Shown here one piece after another: positions 9,468 through 19,027 of a stretch of 64,000 bases of DNA (positions are counted from its first letter, which is position 1; each line of letters begins with the position of its first letter). Source of the stretch: Bacteroidia bacterium 43-41 (lineage in GTDB: Bacteria > Bacteroidota > Bacteroidia > Bacteroidales > Dysgonomonadaceae); contig MKTD01000018.1 in assembly GCA_001898165.1 (NCBI GenBank), positions 121,719 to 185,718 on the forward strand. The letters run 5' to 3'. The notes below the pieces were generated by a model, which had not been told where the DNA came from, did not search any database, and saw nothing but the letters and a program-made list of their open reading frames with translations. The position numbers were made by a program, and so were the translations under genes.

Positions 9468-9483
9468 TGGCACATGGATGGCA
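9468..9483 (+). promoter_or_regulatory. Sigma-54 (-24/-12) promoter of the kdp operon
   Basis: TGGCAC (9468-9473) and TGGCA (9479-9483) match the consensus TGGCAC-N5-TTGCA with one mismatch. The invariant GG and GC are exactly ten bases apart. The start codon of kdpF is about 55 bp downstream of the expected transcription start. The sigma-54-dependent regulator encoded at 16480 in the same locus is the obvious activator. Confidence 0.72.
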
Positions 9484-9549
9484 TATGCAGGTATAGCTTG
9501 CTTTGCTTTACGAAGCAGTTAATTTTTTTAAAATATAAGAGGAGTTATT

Positions 9550-9627
9550 ATGATGGTATTATTGATTATAGCAATTGGAGTGTTCGGGTACATCTGCCAC
9601 GTATTGGTACGTCCCGAAAAATTTTAA
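9550..9627 (+). CDS. kdpF: KdpF, small membrane subunit of the K+-transporting ATPase
   Basis: A 25-codon gene read directly from the sequence. It encodes a single hydrophobic helix (MVLLIIAIGVFGYICHVLV) ending in RPEKF, matching the usual KdpF pattern of one membrane helix and a short conserved charged tail. A purine-rich GAGGAG lies just before the start. It ends 16 bp before the next gene, exactly where kdpF sits in kdpFABC operons. KdpF stabilises the complex and is not catalytic. Its small size means automatic gene callers would probably miss it. Confidence 0.85.
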   Translation: MMVLLIIAIGVFGYICHVLVRPEKF

Positions 9628-9643
9628 ATAGATCAGACCGGAT

Positions 9644-12634
9644 ATGAATACGGAGATTTTAGGCATTATCGTAATATTTGTTCTATCGGTCATCCTGGCT
9701 ATTCCTTTAGGCAAATATATAACTAAAGTTTATGCAGGAGGTAAAACTTTATTGGATCCGGTATTCAATCCGGTGGAGAGATTATTTTACAGGGTGAGTG
9801 GTATTGATCCGGATAAAGAGATGAACTGGAAACAGCATCTTGTGGCTTTGCTTACCATCAACCTTATATGGTTCCTGTTAAGTATGCTTATTCTGATGAC
9901 TATGGGTAGCCTGCCATTGAACCCGGATCACAACCCGGGTATGCCTCCCGATTTGGCTTTTAATACAGCTGTATCCTTTGTGGTAAACTGTAACCTGCAA
10001 CATTACTCCGGGGAAACCGGTATTTCATATCTGGGACAGATGTGGCTGATGTTCCTGCAATTTATGAGTGCGGGAACAGGAATGGCCGCAGCCGTAGTTG
10101 TATTCAGGGCGTTCGGGGATAAGACCACTACGCGGCTGGGTAATTTTTATAATTACCTTGTGAAGTCATGTGTCCGCATCTTACTGCCAATATCTTTGCT
10201 TATTGCCCTTGTTTTGGTCTTTGAAGGTACTCCAATGACATTCGAAGGAAAAGACAGCATCACAACCTTGCAAGGAGATCCGATAGAAGTGTCCAGAGGG
10301 CCTGCAGCCGCATTTATAGCAATCAAACATGTTGGAACAAACGGAGGTGGTTTTTTTGGGGCTAACTCTGCCCATCCCTTTGAAAACCCTTCTTACCTGA
10401 CCAATATGGTGGAAATGTTTGCCCAGCTTGTTATTCCGATCGCTATGATTTTCGCATTTGGATATTTTACAGGAAGAAAGCGGCTCTCCCGGATAATATT
10501 TGGAGTAATGACTGTTGGCTTTTTATTCCTTGTCGTTCCGAATATAATCATGGAGATGAAGGGCAATCCCGCAATATCCGCAATGGGTATAGACAATTCG
10601 TTGGGAGCGATGGAAGGAAAGGAAATCCGTATAGGGGCTGCTGCTTCCGGGTTCTGGAGCATTGTCACGACCGTTATCTCTACGGGATCGGTCAATGCCA
10701 TGCACGACAGTACCATGCCATTGTCGGGGATGAACCAATTATTGGCAATGATGGCCAATAGCTTTTACGGTGGTGTTGGTGTGGGCATACTGAACTTCTT
10801 GATATTTATCGTCCTGGCCGTATTTATTAGTGGGCTGATGATTGGGCGTACTCCCGAGTTCCTGGGGAAAAAGATAGAAGCGCGGGGAAAGGCCCAGGCG
10901 GACAGTTTACGCAAAACGAGGGAAGAAACTCCGGCAAGGTTACAGAACGGAAGCGTCATCTCTTCTGCTCAATTGAAGAAAGGAGATGTCTTTGTTTGTG
11001 AAGCCGGTGATATTGTTCCTGCCGATGGAGAAATTATCGAAGGGCTGGCAACCATAGATGAGAGTGCCATTACCGGAGAATCTGCACCCGTCGTGAGAGA
11101 AGCCGGGGGAGACAAAAGTTCGGTGACGGGAGGTACAAAAGTTTTGTCGGATAAGATAATCGTAAAGGTCGTAACCCGGCCCGGAGAAAGTTTTCTTGAC
11201 AAGATGATCGCCTTGGTAGAAGGGGCAAGCCGTCAAAAAACTCCGAATGAAATAGCCCTGACCATCCTTTTAGCCGGATTTGTACTGATCTTTATCATTG
11301 TCTGCGTCACATTAAAACCTTTTGCCGATTATGCGAACGTGTCGATTACGATTGGAGCTTTTATTTCCCTGTTTGTCTGCTTGATCCCTACAACCATTGG
11401 CGGGCTTTTGTCGGCTATCGGCATTGCCGGCATGGACAGGGCATTACGGGCGAATGTGATTACAAAGAGCGGAAAGGCTGTGGAAACGGCGGGGGATATC
11501 GATGTCTTGCTTTTGGACAAAACAGGAACCATAACCATTGGCAACCGTAAGGCAACCCATTTGTATCCGGCGGATGGAGTAAACAGGGAAGAGTTTGTCA
11601 GAGTTGCCGTTTTGAGTTCTTCGGCCGATCAGACTCCCGAGGGTAAGTCAATTGTCGAACTGGCTCAGGTAAACCCTTCAAATTACAACATATCCTCTTC
11701 CCGCGTCAAGTTCATTGAATTTACAGCAGAGACACGCTGTTCAGGAGTCGATATCGGCGATACGCAAATCCGTAAGGGAGCAGCCGATGCTATTCGGGCG
11801 TTAGCTGAAAAAGACGGGAATCCCTATCCTGAAGATGTCGCCAATAAGGTAAAAACTATTTCAGAAAAAGGGGGCACGCCTTTGGTGGTGTCTGTCAATA
11901 ATAAAATTGTTGGGACCATTGAACTGCAGGATATTATTAAGCCCGGCATACAGGAACGTTTCGAACGGTTACGCAAAATGGGAATAAAGACAGTCATGGT
12001 GACCGGAGACAATCCGTTGACTGCAAGATATATTTCTGAAAAAGTTGGTGTTGATGACTTCATTGCGGAGGCTAAACCCGAGGATAAAATGAATTACATC
12101 AAAAAAGAACAAAATGAAGGGCGGTTAGTGGCCATGATGGGAGATGGAACAAATGATGCTCCGGCTTTAGCCCAAGCCAATGTCGGGGTGGCAATGAACA
12201 GTGGTACCGAAGCAGCCAAAGAAGCCGGGAATATGGTCGATCTGGATAATGACCCCACCAAACTGATCGAAGTGGTAGAGATAGGAAAACAATTGCTGAT
12301 GACAAGGGGCACGCTGACTACTTTCAGTATCGCGAATGATGTTGCCAAATATTTTGCGATCATTCCGGCATTGTTTATAACCGCAATACCTGCTTTGCAA
12401 AACCTGAATATCATGAAACTGGGAAGTCCTGAGAGTGCCATACTTTCAGCCATTATCTTCAATGCGATCATCATTCCTATTCTAATCCCATTAGCTCTGA
12501 AAGGGGTAGCCTACAAGCCGATAGGCGCATCGGCCCTGTTGAGGCGGAACCTTTTAATCTATGGTTTTGGTGGGATTATGGTCCCATTTGCAGGAATTAA
12601 ATTGATAGATATGGTTGTATCGTTATTCATATAA
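9644..12634 (+). CDS. kdpA/kdpB: In-frame fusion of truncated KdpA and truncated KdpB
   Basis: KdpA is the channel-like K+ subunit and KdpB the P-type ATPase of the high-affinity KdpFABC pump. They are normally separate proteins of about 560 and 680 residues. Here one 996-codon frame reads KdpA from residue 1 to about 414 (filter loops [29 protein letters not shown] and [13 protein letters not shown]), then passes at 10877-10888 straight into KdpB at [15 protein letters not shown]. The KdpA part lacks the last third, including the fourth pore loop and final helices. The KdpB part lacks about the first 90 residues with its first two helices. KdpB catalytic motifs are intact: ITGES, DKTGTIT (Asp near 625), GDGTNDAP and [11 protein letters not shown]. 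There is no frameshift or stop. It may be a deletion by short homology, an assembly error, or a genuine fusion. A standard pump is unlikely. Confidence 0.9.
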   Translation: MNTEILGIIVIFVLSVILAIPLGKYITKVYAGGKTLLDPVFNPVERLFYRVSGIDPDKEMNWKQHLVALLTINLIWFLLSMLILMTMGSLPLNPDHNPGMPPDLAFNTAVSFVVNCNLQHYSGETGISYLGQMWLMFLQFMSAGTGMAAAVVVFRAFGDKTTTRLGNFYNYLVKSCVRILLPISLLIALVLVFEGTPMTFEGKDSITTLQGDPIEVSRGPAAAFIAIKHVGTNGGGFFGANSAHPFENPSYLTNMVEMFAQLVIPIAMIFAFGYFTGRKRLSRIIFGVMTVGFLFLVVPNIIMEMKGNPAISAMGIDNSLGAMEGKEIRIGAAASGFWSIVTTVISTGSVNAMHDSTMPLSGMNQLLAMMANSFYGGVGVGILNFLIFIVLAVFISGLMIGRTPEFLGKKIEARGKAQADSLRKTREETPARLQNGSVISSAQLKKGDVFVCEAGDIVPADGEIIEGLATIDESAITGESAPVVREAGGDKSSVTGGTKVLSDKIIVKVVTRPGESFLDKMIALVEGASRQKTPNEIALTILLAGFVLIFIIVCVTLKPFADYANVSITIGAFISLFVCLIPTTIGGLLSAIGIAGMDRALRANVITKSGKAVETAGDIDVLLLDKTGTITIGNRKATHLYPADGVNREEFVRVAVLSSSADQTPEGKSIVELAQVNPSNYNISSSRVKFIEFTAETRCSGVDIGDTQIRKGAADAIRALAEKDGNPYPEDVANKVKTISEKGGTPLVVSVNNKIVGTIELQDIIKPGIQERFERLRKMGIKTVMVTGDNPLTARYISEKVGVDDFIAEAKPEDKMNYIKKEQNEGRLVAMMGDGTNDAPALAQANVGVAMNSGTEAAKEAGNMVDLDNDPTKLIEVVEIGKQLLMTRGTLTTFSIANDVAKYFAIIPALFITAIPALQNLNIMKLGSPESAILSAIIFNAIIIPILIPLALKGVAYKPIGASALLRRNLLIYGFGGIMVPFAGIKLIDMVVSLFI

Positions 12635-12644
12635 AATCAACACA

Positions 12645-13205
12645 ATGAGAAAGAATATTTTACCGGCAATAAGATTAAGTTTGACCCTGATTGTTTTTCT
12701 GGCGATACTTTATCCGCTAACAGTCTGGGGAATTGCCCGGTTTTCACCTGATTCGGGCAAGGGAGAGGTTCTAGAACACAATGGAAAAAAATACTATTCG
12801 AATATCGGCCAATCGTTTACAGAAGATAAATATTTCTGGTCCCGCCCTTCGGCGGTCAATTATAATGCTGCCGGTTCGGGAGGAAGCAATAAAGGCCCGT
12901 CGAACGAAGAATATCTTGCCCGGGTTCGTGCCCGCATTGATACTTTTCTGGCACACAATTCCGATATTGAGAAATCAGCCATACCGGTGGATCTGATAAC
13001 CGCCAGCGGCAGCGGCCTCGATCCTGATTTTTCAGTGCAAGCAGCTAAAGTACAGGTGAAAAGAATAGCTAAAGCCCGTAACATGGATGAGTCTAAATTA
13101 CTTGAGTTGATTGACCGGCAAACAGAAAAGCCCTTGTTTGGCCTGTTCGGTCCTGAAAAGATCAATGTGTTGAAACTAAACATTGCACTGGATAATTTGA
13201 AATAA
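12645..13205 (+). CDS. kdpC: KdpC subunit of the K+-transporting ATPase
   Basis: KdpC is the single-span subunit that raises nucleotide affinity of KdpB. The 186-residue protein has one N-terminal helix (LSLTLIVFLAILYPLTVWGI), then the conserved periplasmic domain with FWSRPSAVNYNAAGSGGSN, SGLDPDFS and the C-terminal FGPEKINVLKLNIALD. Complete, unlike KdpA and KdpB. ATG 12645 (MRKNILPAIRLS) is chosen over the upstream in-frame ATG at 12615, which lies within the previous gene. The 10-bp gap after the fused kdpA/kdpB indicates one operon. Confidence 0.95.
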   Translation: MRKNILPAIRLSLTLIVFLAILYPLTVWGIARFSPDSGKGEVLEHNGKKYYSNIGQSFTEDKYFWSRPSAVNYNAAGSGGSNKGPSNEEYLARVRARIDTFLAHNSDIEKSAIPVDLITASGSGLDPDFSVQAAKVQVKRIAKARNMDESKLLELIDRQTEKPLFGLFGPEKINVLKLNIALDNLK

Positions 13206-13250
13206 CAGGCATGCCGTCATTTTATATGCTGAACTTTCAAGTTATTAATT

Positions 13251-13407
13251 GCGACTAAATCGTTCATCTGACGATATTTTACGACCCATCCTAGCTCGCG
13301 CTTACTAAAGAGTAGAAACTCGCTTCGCTCAAACAACTACTCTTTTTTACGTTCATCGCGAGCTATGGGTACCCCGTAAAACATCTATATGTCTCAGCTT
13401 TAGTCGC
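13251..13407. repeat. 157-bp nested imperfect palindrome between kdpC and kdpD
   Basis: Four arms nest inside each other: GCGACTAAA (13251-13259) with TTTAGTCGC (13399-13407); GATATTTTACG (13273-13283) with CGTAAAACATC (13375-13385); ACCCATCCTAGCTCGCG (13284-13300) with CGCGAGCTATGGGT (13357-13370), with a three-base bulge; and AAAGAGTAG (13307-13315) with CTACTCTTT (13337-13345). The DNA could form a long cruciform or its RNA a long hairpin. No target-site duplication or transposase is visible. It could be a MITE-like repeat, an intergenic RNA-processing or termination element, or a folded ncRNA. The rest of the 409-bp gap (13206-13614) holds no recognisable gene. Confidence 0.7.
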
Positions 13408-13614
13408 ATGTGCTATCCAGGGAAACATACAAAAGTTGAATTTTATATAAACTACTTTTAAAATATATTGTTTTATAATAGGGACTTTTCATACGAAGAA
13501 CCTGCTATTATCGTCAAAACAAGAAAGAACACTCCTGAAAAATAATTCTTTTTGAATAGCGAAACAAACCTGAACAAGTCTCTTGAGGATGAATGAGGAA
13601 ATCATAGTAAAACG

Positions 13615-14739
13615 ATGGATGAGGATAGAAAAAGTGCTGAGTATTTTCTCAATTTGATAAAACAATCGAAAAGAGGTAAATTTAAACTATATATCGGAAT
13701 GATTGCCGGTGTGGGTAAAACATACAGAATGCTACAAGAAGCGCATATCCTTCTGGAAGGAGGTGTGGATGTCAAAATTGGCTATATCGATACCCATAAC
13801 AGACGCGAAACCGAGGCATTGCTGGATGGAATACCGGTCATTCCGAGAAGGAAAATCTTTTATAAAGGCAAAGAACTGGAAGAACTGGATGTGCAAGCTG
13901 TAATAGGTTTACACCCCGAAGCGGTTATCATAGATGAGTTGGCCCATTCCAATGTAGAAGGCAGCAAAAACGAAAAACGCTGGCAGGATGTTCTGGAGAT
14001 ACTCGAAGCGGGCATCAATGTTATAAGTGCGGTTAATGTTCAGCATATGGAGGGATTGAATGAGGAAGTGAGAAAAATCACGGGTATAGAGGTTAGTGAA
14101 CGGATTCCCGACCGATTTGTAGCTATGGCGGATGAAGTGGTGAACATCGACCTGTCTGCCGATGATTTGATAACCCGTCTCAAGGATGGTAAAATTTATT
14201 CGTCTGATAAGATACAAGCGGCTTTAGACAATTTCTTTAAGACAGAGCACATACTCCGTTTAAGGGAGTTGGCCTTAAAAGAAGTAGCCAGCCATGTTTT
14301 GAAAAAGGCCGATGATGAGACACTTTCACCTCAACCGGGGTTGCACAATAACTTTATGGCCTGCATCGGCAGTAATGGAAAGAAGGCCAATAACATCATC
14401 CGCAAAACAGCCCGCCTATCCAGTTATTACAGTGGCGAATGGTATGTGCTATATGTGCAGACACCTCATGAAGGGGTTGGTAAGATAGCGTTGAACAGTC
14501 AGCGAAAGTTGATAAACAGTTTCAAGATGGCTGTTGAATTAGGGGGACAGGTAATACAATTAAAGCATAAAAATATACCGGAAGCCATTTTAGAGCAGGC
14601 CGTAAAGAAAAATGTATCGACAGTATGTATAGGTATGCCTTATATCAGCCGATGGCGTATGCTGTTATACCTGGGTACCTATAAGAAGATGTTGAGGGAA
14701 TTAAAGAAAGAAGGTATAGATTTAATCATTCTGTCATGA
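13615..14739 (+). CDS. kdpD: KdpD N-terminal sensor/USP-domain protein without kinase
   Basis: Corresponds to the cytoplasmic N-terminal half of the K+ sensor KdpD. The 374-residue protein carries Walker A (GMIAGVGKT, about residues 28-36), the conserved DTHNRRETEALL and Walker B-like IIDELAHSN, then a universal-stress-protein-like domain from about residue 245 to the end. The four-helix membrane region, GAF and histidine-kinase domains of E. coli KdpD are absent. The next gene, overlapping by 4 bp, encodes a separate membrane histidine kinase that presumably supplies the missing function. The split is in the gene design rather than a frameshift, since the stop is followed by an unrelated complete kinase. 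Confidence 0.9.
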   Translation: MDEDRKSAEYFLNLIKQSKRGKFKLYIGMIAGVGKTYRMLQEAHILLEGGVDVKIGYIDTHNRRETEALLDGIPVIPRRKIFYKGKELEELDVQAVIGLHPEAVIIDELAHSNVEGSKNEKRWQDVLEILEAGINVISAVNVQHMEGLNEEVRKITGIEVSERIPDRFVAMADEVVNIDLSADDLITRLKDGKIYSSDKIQAALDNFFKTEHILRLRELALKEVASHVLKKADDETLSPQPGLHNNFMACIGSNGKKANNIIRKTARLSSYYSGEWYVLYVQTPHEGVGKIALNSQRKLINSFKMAVELGGQVIQLKHKNIPEAILEQAVKKNVSTVCIGMPYISRWRMLLYLGTYKKMLRELKKEGIDLIILS

Positions 14740-16466
14740 AAATAAAGACTAAATTAACGTTCGGAGTGGGGCTCCTTTTCTGCCTGATCATTTTACTGGC
14801 AGGGATCAGTACCTGGTATATCAATGATCTGAGGAGAGATACAAAGAACATACTGACGACAAATTACAATACGCTGGAATATTCCCGTAATATGTTGTTT
14901 GCTTTGGATGAAATGAACACAGACGGGGAGGCGATATCGGTATTTGAAGCAAATTTAATAAAGCAACTGAAAAATGAAACCGAAATAGGAGAATCCGATG
15001 TAACCTTACAGATCTCAAAACTTTTTTCGGATTTAAAGCGCAATACGGGGAGTGACAGCCTTAAAGTGCTGATCCAGAATGATATCGATATTTTAATGAA
15101 GCTCAACATGAATGCTATCGTCCAAAAGAGCCGGATAGCGAATAATGCCGCCGAGAATGCCATTGTCTGGATTATTGTGACGGGAGCTTTATGTTTTCTC
15201 ATCGCTTTTGTTTTACTCATTAAACTTCCGGGAAGCATTGTCAACCCTATATTGCAATTGACTGAAAGTATAAAGCAGATAGCCAATCAAAATTACAGCC
15301 AGCGAATAAATCTCGAGCGCCATGATGAATATAGGGATCTGGCAAGGTCCTTCAATGTAATGGCTGAGAAACTGGAAGAATATTCAAACAGTAAGCTCGA
15401 AAAAATACTCAAGGAAAAAAAACGGGTCGAGACCCTGATCAATAAGATGCATGATCCCGTTATCGGCCTCAATGAAAACAAAATAATTATCTTTATTAAC
15501 GATGAAGCTTTAAAAATAACAGGTTTATCACGGAGTGAGGTCTTAAACAAACCGGTACAGGATATTGCCGTGACAAATGATCTAATGCGTGCCCTTATTG
15601 TTGATCTGATCAATCCTTCAATAAAAAAAGATGAAGCTCCTTTGAAAATCTTTTCCGATGACAAAGAATCTTATTTTGAGAAAGAAATTATCAATATAGA
15701 AATTAATAAAACAGGAGAAAATGTAACAGAACTGATCGGTTATGTTATACTGTTAAAGAACATTACAATCTTCAAGGAACTGGACTCGGCGAAAACAAAC
15801 TTTATTGCGACTATATCGCACGAACTGAAAACTCCTATATCATCTATAAAGATGAGTACACAACTGCTTGAGCATAGCGAAACCGGATCGTTGAATGATG
15901 AACAGAGACAACTGATAGAAGGTATAAAAGAGGATAGCGCGCGGCTCTTGCAAATCACCGGGGAGCTGCTCAATATGTCACAGGTTGAAACAGGAAATAT
16001 TCAGTTGAACATCCAATCGACAGATCCCGGGATTATTGTCCGGTATGCTATTGATACGACGAAGTTGCAGGCGGAGCAAAAGAAAATAAAACTTCAAATG
16101 GATGTAGAGCCGGATATTCCTAATATCGTGGCTGATGTTGAAAAAACAGCATGGGTCCTCATTAATTTTTTGACCAATGCCATCCGCTATTCGATAGAAG
16201 ATAGCGAAATAATAGTTTCTTTGAGAAAAGAAGATAAAGGGGCTTTATTCTCAGTGAAAGACTTTGGTAAAGGGATCGACTCCAGGTATAAGAAAAAAAT
16301 ATTCGAGCGTTACTTTCAAATACCCGGAAGCTTGAAATCCGGGTCCGGATTAGGATTGGCTATCAGCAAAGAATTTATCGAAACACAGGGAGGAACAATA
16401 GGCGTGGAGAGTGAACCCGGCATGGGAAGTACATTCTTCTTTATCGTACCCTACAGTAAAATTTAA
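14736..16466 (+). CDS. Membrane sensor histidine kinase (HAMP-PAS-HisKA-HATPase)
   Basis: A 576-residue inner-membrane kinase. Two helices (about residues 5-27 and 137-160) flank a periplasmic sensor region of about 110 residues. Then come HAMP, a coiled-coil, a PAS domain (about 225-330), the HisKA box ISHELKTPISSIKM with the phospho-accepting His at 362, and the HATPase domain with N box NFLTNAIRYS, G1 VKDFGKGID and G2 GSGLGLAISKEF. It overlaps the KdpD-like gene by ATGA and is followed 13 bp later by the NtrC-type regulator, its probable partner. It probably works with the KdpD sensor protein to control kdp expression. Confidence 0.93.
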   Translation: MKIKTKLTFGVGLLFCLIILLAGISTWYINDLRRDTKNILTTNYNTLEYSRNMLFALDEMNTDGEAISVFEANLIKQLKNETEIGESDVTLQISKLFSDLKRNTGSDSLKVLIQNDIDILMKLNMNAIVQKSRIANNAAENAIVWIIVTGALCFLIAFVLLIKLPGSIVNPILQLTESIKQIANQNYSQRINLERHDEYRDLARSFNVMAEKLEEYSNSKLEKILKEKKRVETLINKMHDPVIGLNENKIIIFINDEALKITGLSRSEVLNKPVQDIAVTNDLMRALIVDLINPSIKKDEAPLKIFSDDKESYFEKEIINIEINKTGENVTELIGYVILLKNITIFKELDSAKTNFIATISHELKTPISSIKMSTQLLEHSETGSLNDEQRQLIEGIKEDSARLLQITGELLNMSQVETGNIQLNIQSTDPGIIVRYAIDTTKLQAEQKKIKLQMDVEPDIPNIVADVEKTAWVLINFLTNAIRYSIEDSEIIVSLRKEDKGALFSVKDFGKGIDSRYKKKIFERYFQIPGSLKSGSGLGLAISKEFIETQGGTIGVESEPGMGSTFFFIVPYSKI

Positions 16467-16479
16467 ATAAGCAACCGGG

Positions 16480-17817
16480 ATGAAAAAGATATTATTGATC
16501 GATGATGAAGAAAAACTCCGTAAGCTGATGGCCCGGATAATCGAACTTGAAAGAATGGAAGTGTTCCAGGCAGAGGATGCGACAACAGGATTGAAACTAT
16601 TGGAAAAACAGGATTTTGATGTTGTTATTTGCGATGTCAGGCTGCCTGATGCTAACGGAGTCGATCTGGTTCCCCGGATAAAGAAAATAAAGCCTTTAGT
16701 CGAAATTATACTCCTGACAGCATACGGAAATATTCCGGATAGTGTTCAGGCTATAAAGAACGGTGCTTTTGATTATATCACCAAAGGCGACGATAATAAT
16801 CGGATAATACCATTGGTGTACAGGGCATTGGAGAAAGTAGAATTGTCGAAGCGGGTCAGCCAGCTCGAACAGAGGATAGAGCAAAAATATTCTTTTGACA
16901 ATATTATAGGAAAATCTACTCCCATTCTTTCTGCAATAGAGATGGCTCGCAAAGTTGCACAAACGGAAGCTACTGTATTATTGACCGGAGAAACGGGTAC
17001 GGGTAAAGAAATATTTGCCCAGGCGATACACTACGGGAGTCAACGGAAAAATAAGCCTTTTGTTGCAATCAACTGTTCTGCATTTAGTAAAGAGTTGTTG
17101 GAAAGTGAATTTTTCGGACACAAGGCAGGAGCATTTACAGGAGCATTGAAAGACAAGAAAGGTCTTTTTGAAGAAGCTCACGATGGTACAATCTTTCTGG
17201 ACGAGATCGGAGAGATGCCTGTTGACCTTCAAGCCAAAATCCTGAGGGTGATTGAAACGAAAGAGTTCCTGAAAATAGGGGAAACCAAACCTCAAAAGAT
17301 TGATGTCCGGATCATTGCTGCCACAAATCGAATCTTGGAGAAGGAGATTGACGCCGATCGTTTCCGTCGGGATTTGTTTTACCGGTTATCTGTATTTCAA
17401 ATACATCTGCCTCCTCTTCGGGAGCGCGTATCCGATATAAAATTGTTTGTGAACGAATTTGTAAATCAGTTCGCTACCAAGTCCAACAAGCGAATTAATG
17501 CAGTTTCTCCGGATTATTTGAAATTATTGGAACAAAATAGCTGGAAAGGAAATATAAGGGAACTGAGGAATGTTATAGAGCGTAGTGTGATCCTGACGGC
17601 TGATGATACACTAAGTATCGATACATTGCCCTTGGAGATACAATATCCCGACACGGATTCATCCGATTTAGCAACGGCTATGGCTTTGTCTGATATCGAA
17701 AGGATGCATATTGAAAAGATTTTGGATTATACACAAGGGAATAAAGCCGAGGCGGCCCGGATCCTCAAAATTGGGATAGCAACGCTCTATCGGAAAATAG
17801 AGGGATATAAGCTGTGA
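16480..17817 (+). CDS. Sigma-54-dependent response regulator (NtrC family)
   Basis: A 445-residue transcription activator. It has a receiver domain with phospho-acceptor Asp52 (VVICDVRLPDANG), an AAA+ sigma-54 interaction domain with Walker A GETGTGKE, the GAFTGA loop that contacts sigma-54 and Walker B TIFLDEIGEM, and a C-terminal Fis-type HTH (EAARILKIGIATLYRKI). All motifs required for activity are present. The companion kinase is just upstream, and a good -24/-12 promoter precedes kdpF. This differs from E. coli, where the OmpR-like KdpE and sigma-70 control kdp. Role in kdp control is inferred from location and the promoter. Confidence 0.94.
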   Translation: MKKILLIDDEEKLRKLMARIIELERMEVFQAEDATTGLKLLEKQDFDVVICDVRLPDANGVDLVPRIKKIKPLVEIILLTAYGNIPDSVQAIKNGAFDYITKGDDNNRIIPLVYRALEKVELSKRVSQLEQRIEQKYSFDNIIGKSTPILSAIEMARKVAQTEATVLLTGETGTGKEIFAQAIHYGSQRKNKPFVAINCSAFSKELLESEFFGHKAGAFTGALKDKKGLFEEAHDGTIFLDEIGEMPVDLQAKILRVIETKEFLKIGETKPQKIDVRIIAATNRILEKEIDADRFRRDLFYRLSVFQIHLPPLRERVSDIKLFVNEFVNQFATKSNKRINAVSPDYLKLLEQNSWKGNIRELRNVIERSVILTADDTLSIDTLPLEIQYPDTDSSDLATAMALSDIERMHIEKILDYTQGNKAEAARILKIGIATLYRKIEGYKL

Positions 17818-17830
17818 GCAGATAAAAAGA

Positions 17831-17849
17831 GCCGCACAAGTTGTGCGGC
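17831..17849. terminator. Bidirectional terminator between converging genes
   Basis: GCCGCACAAGTTGTGCGGC forms a GC-rich hairpin between the stops at 17817 and 17875. Read on the minus strand it is followed by TCTTTTT, a good U-tract for the thioredoxin gene. On the plus strand the tract is weaker (CCTTTAA). Confidence 0.75.
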
Positions 17850-17874
17850 CCTTTAAGTATGAGATAACGGGAAT

Positions 17875-18990
17875 TTATTTTCCCAGCAGTTCATTCAGCT
17901 TGTTATGTAATTCTGCTCCACGGAGGTCCTTGGCAATGATGGTCCCGTCTTTGTCCAGGAGAACGGTATGCGGAATTCCGCGGAAGGCGTATAATTCTAC
18001 AACTGGCGTATCCCAGAATTTAAGTTCAGACATTTGCGGCCAGGTCATGTTCAGATCTTTTATGCCACCCAGCCATTTTTCTTTATCCTTGTCGAGTGAA
18101 ACGCCCACAACTTCAAAGCCTTTGCTTTTATAGTTTTTGTAAGCAGCAACTACATTGGGCATCTCTTCGCGGCAAGGGCCACACCAGGCTGCCCAGAAAT
18201 CAACCAGGACAATTTTTCCTTTTCCGGCGTAATCCGACAATGAAACATCGTTTCCCTTCGGATCTTTCATCGTGAAATCAACGAATTTCTGGCCGATGGC
18301 CACTTTTTCCGCATTTTCTAGACGCTTAACAATACGTTGAATGCTTTCTTGCGATTTATAAGCTTCATCGGTAAGAGCGAGGATCTCTCTCTGGGTCTCT
18401 GGCTCGAACATTTCTGCGGAAGTCGTAAACAGGAACTTACCCAGCGGATTGGTAATATTGGCTTTGATGAAATCGGCAGTTTTGTTGGTCCTGTCGCCTG
18501 ATAACTTTTCGTACTGTTCGGTAAGTACAGCATCCAGCGAATCTGTCATTGTGCCTGCTGTTGAGGCCTCTTGATATTGTTGAGAAAGCGCGCGGATCTC
18601 GTTCGCCGTATTTTCCTGGTCTTTTCTAAATGTGTTGTACGCATCATTCAATGGTGAACCTGAAACTGTAACGGTAGAGTCGAATTTAACAGTGATCTTG
18701 CCCGGCTCTAAAATGGCAAGCACTCTCGCCGGTTTTTTCGGGTTGACAGTTTCGTCCAGAGCGATAAAGCGCAAAACAGTAGAATCGGCAGGGCCTTCGA
18801 AGGTGAACGTGCCTTTTGTAATAACAGCAGTGTCAACCGGCACCATCTCTCTGCCCGTCATTTCCTGAACATATACGTTTTTGCCTTCATAGGCAGGATC
18901 GGTAACTGTTCCGGTAATTTTGTAGTTTTTGTTGTTTTGACAAGAAAACAAAACAAGAACTGTGATTAACAGGAGTGAAAATTTTTTCAT
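17875..18990 (-). CDS. Thioredoxin-like lipoprotein with N-terminal DUF4369 domain
   Basis: A 371-residue predicted lipoprotein (lipobox LVLFSC, Cys17) of the type common in Bacteroidota. The N-terminal part resembles DUF4369 (ITGTVTDPAYEGKNVYVQEM), a helical linker follows, and the C-terminus is a redoxin/TlpA-like domain with active site WAAWCGPCREEMP and the cis-proline loop RGIPHTVLLD. It probably acts as a periplasmic thiol-disulfide reductase. Start at 18990 is preferred because it begins the lipoprotein signal. The longer frame from 19038 would overlap the promoter. It is a single-gene unit. Confidence 0.9.
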   Translation of the reverse strand: MKKFSLLLITVLVLFSCQNNKNYKITGTVTDPAYEGKNVYVQEMTGREMVPVDTAVITKGTFTFEGPADSTVLRFIALDETVNPKKPARVLAILEPGKITVKFDSTVTVSGSPLNDAYNTFRKDQENTANEIRALSQQYQEASTAGTMTDSLDAVLTEQYEKLSGDRTNKTADFIKANITNPLGKFLFTTSAEMFEPETQREILALTDEAYKSQESIQRIVKRLENAEKVAIGQKFVDFTMKDPKGNDVSLSDYAGKGKIVLVDFWAAWCGPCREEMPNVVAAYKNYKSKGFEVVGVSLDKDKEKWLGGIKDLNMTWPQMSELKFWDTPVVELYAFRGIPHTVLLDKDGTIIAKDLRGAELHNKLNELLGK

Positions 18991-19027
18991 ACGATTATTT
19001 TTTTCTTTTTTATGTTTAAAAACAATA

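Noticed and set aside
12094..12474. Minus-strand 126-codon ORF within the KdpB part
   Set aside because: A hydrophobic mirror of the transmembrane region of kdpB in the opposite frame, with no family features.
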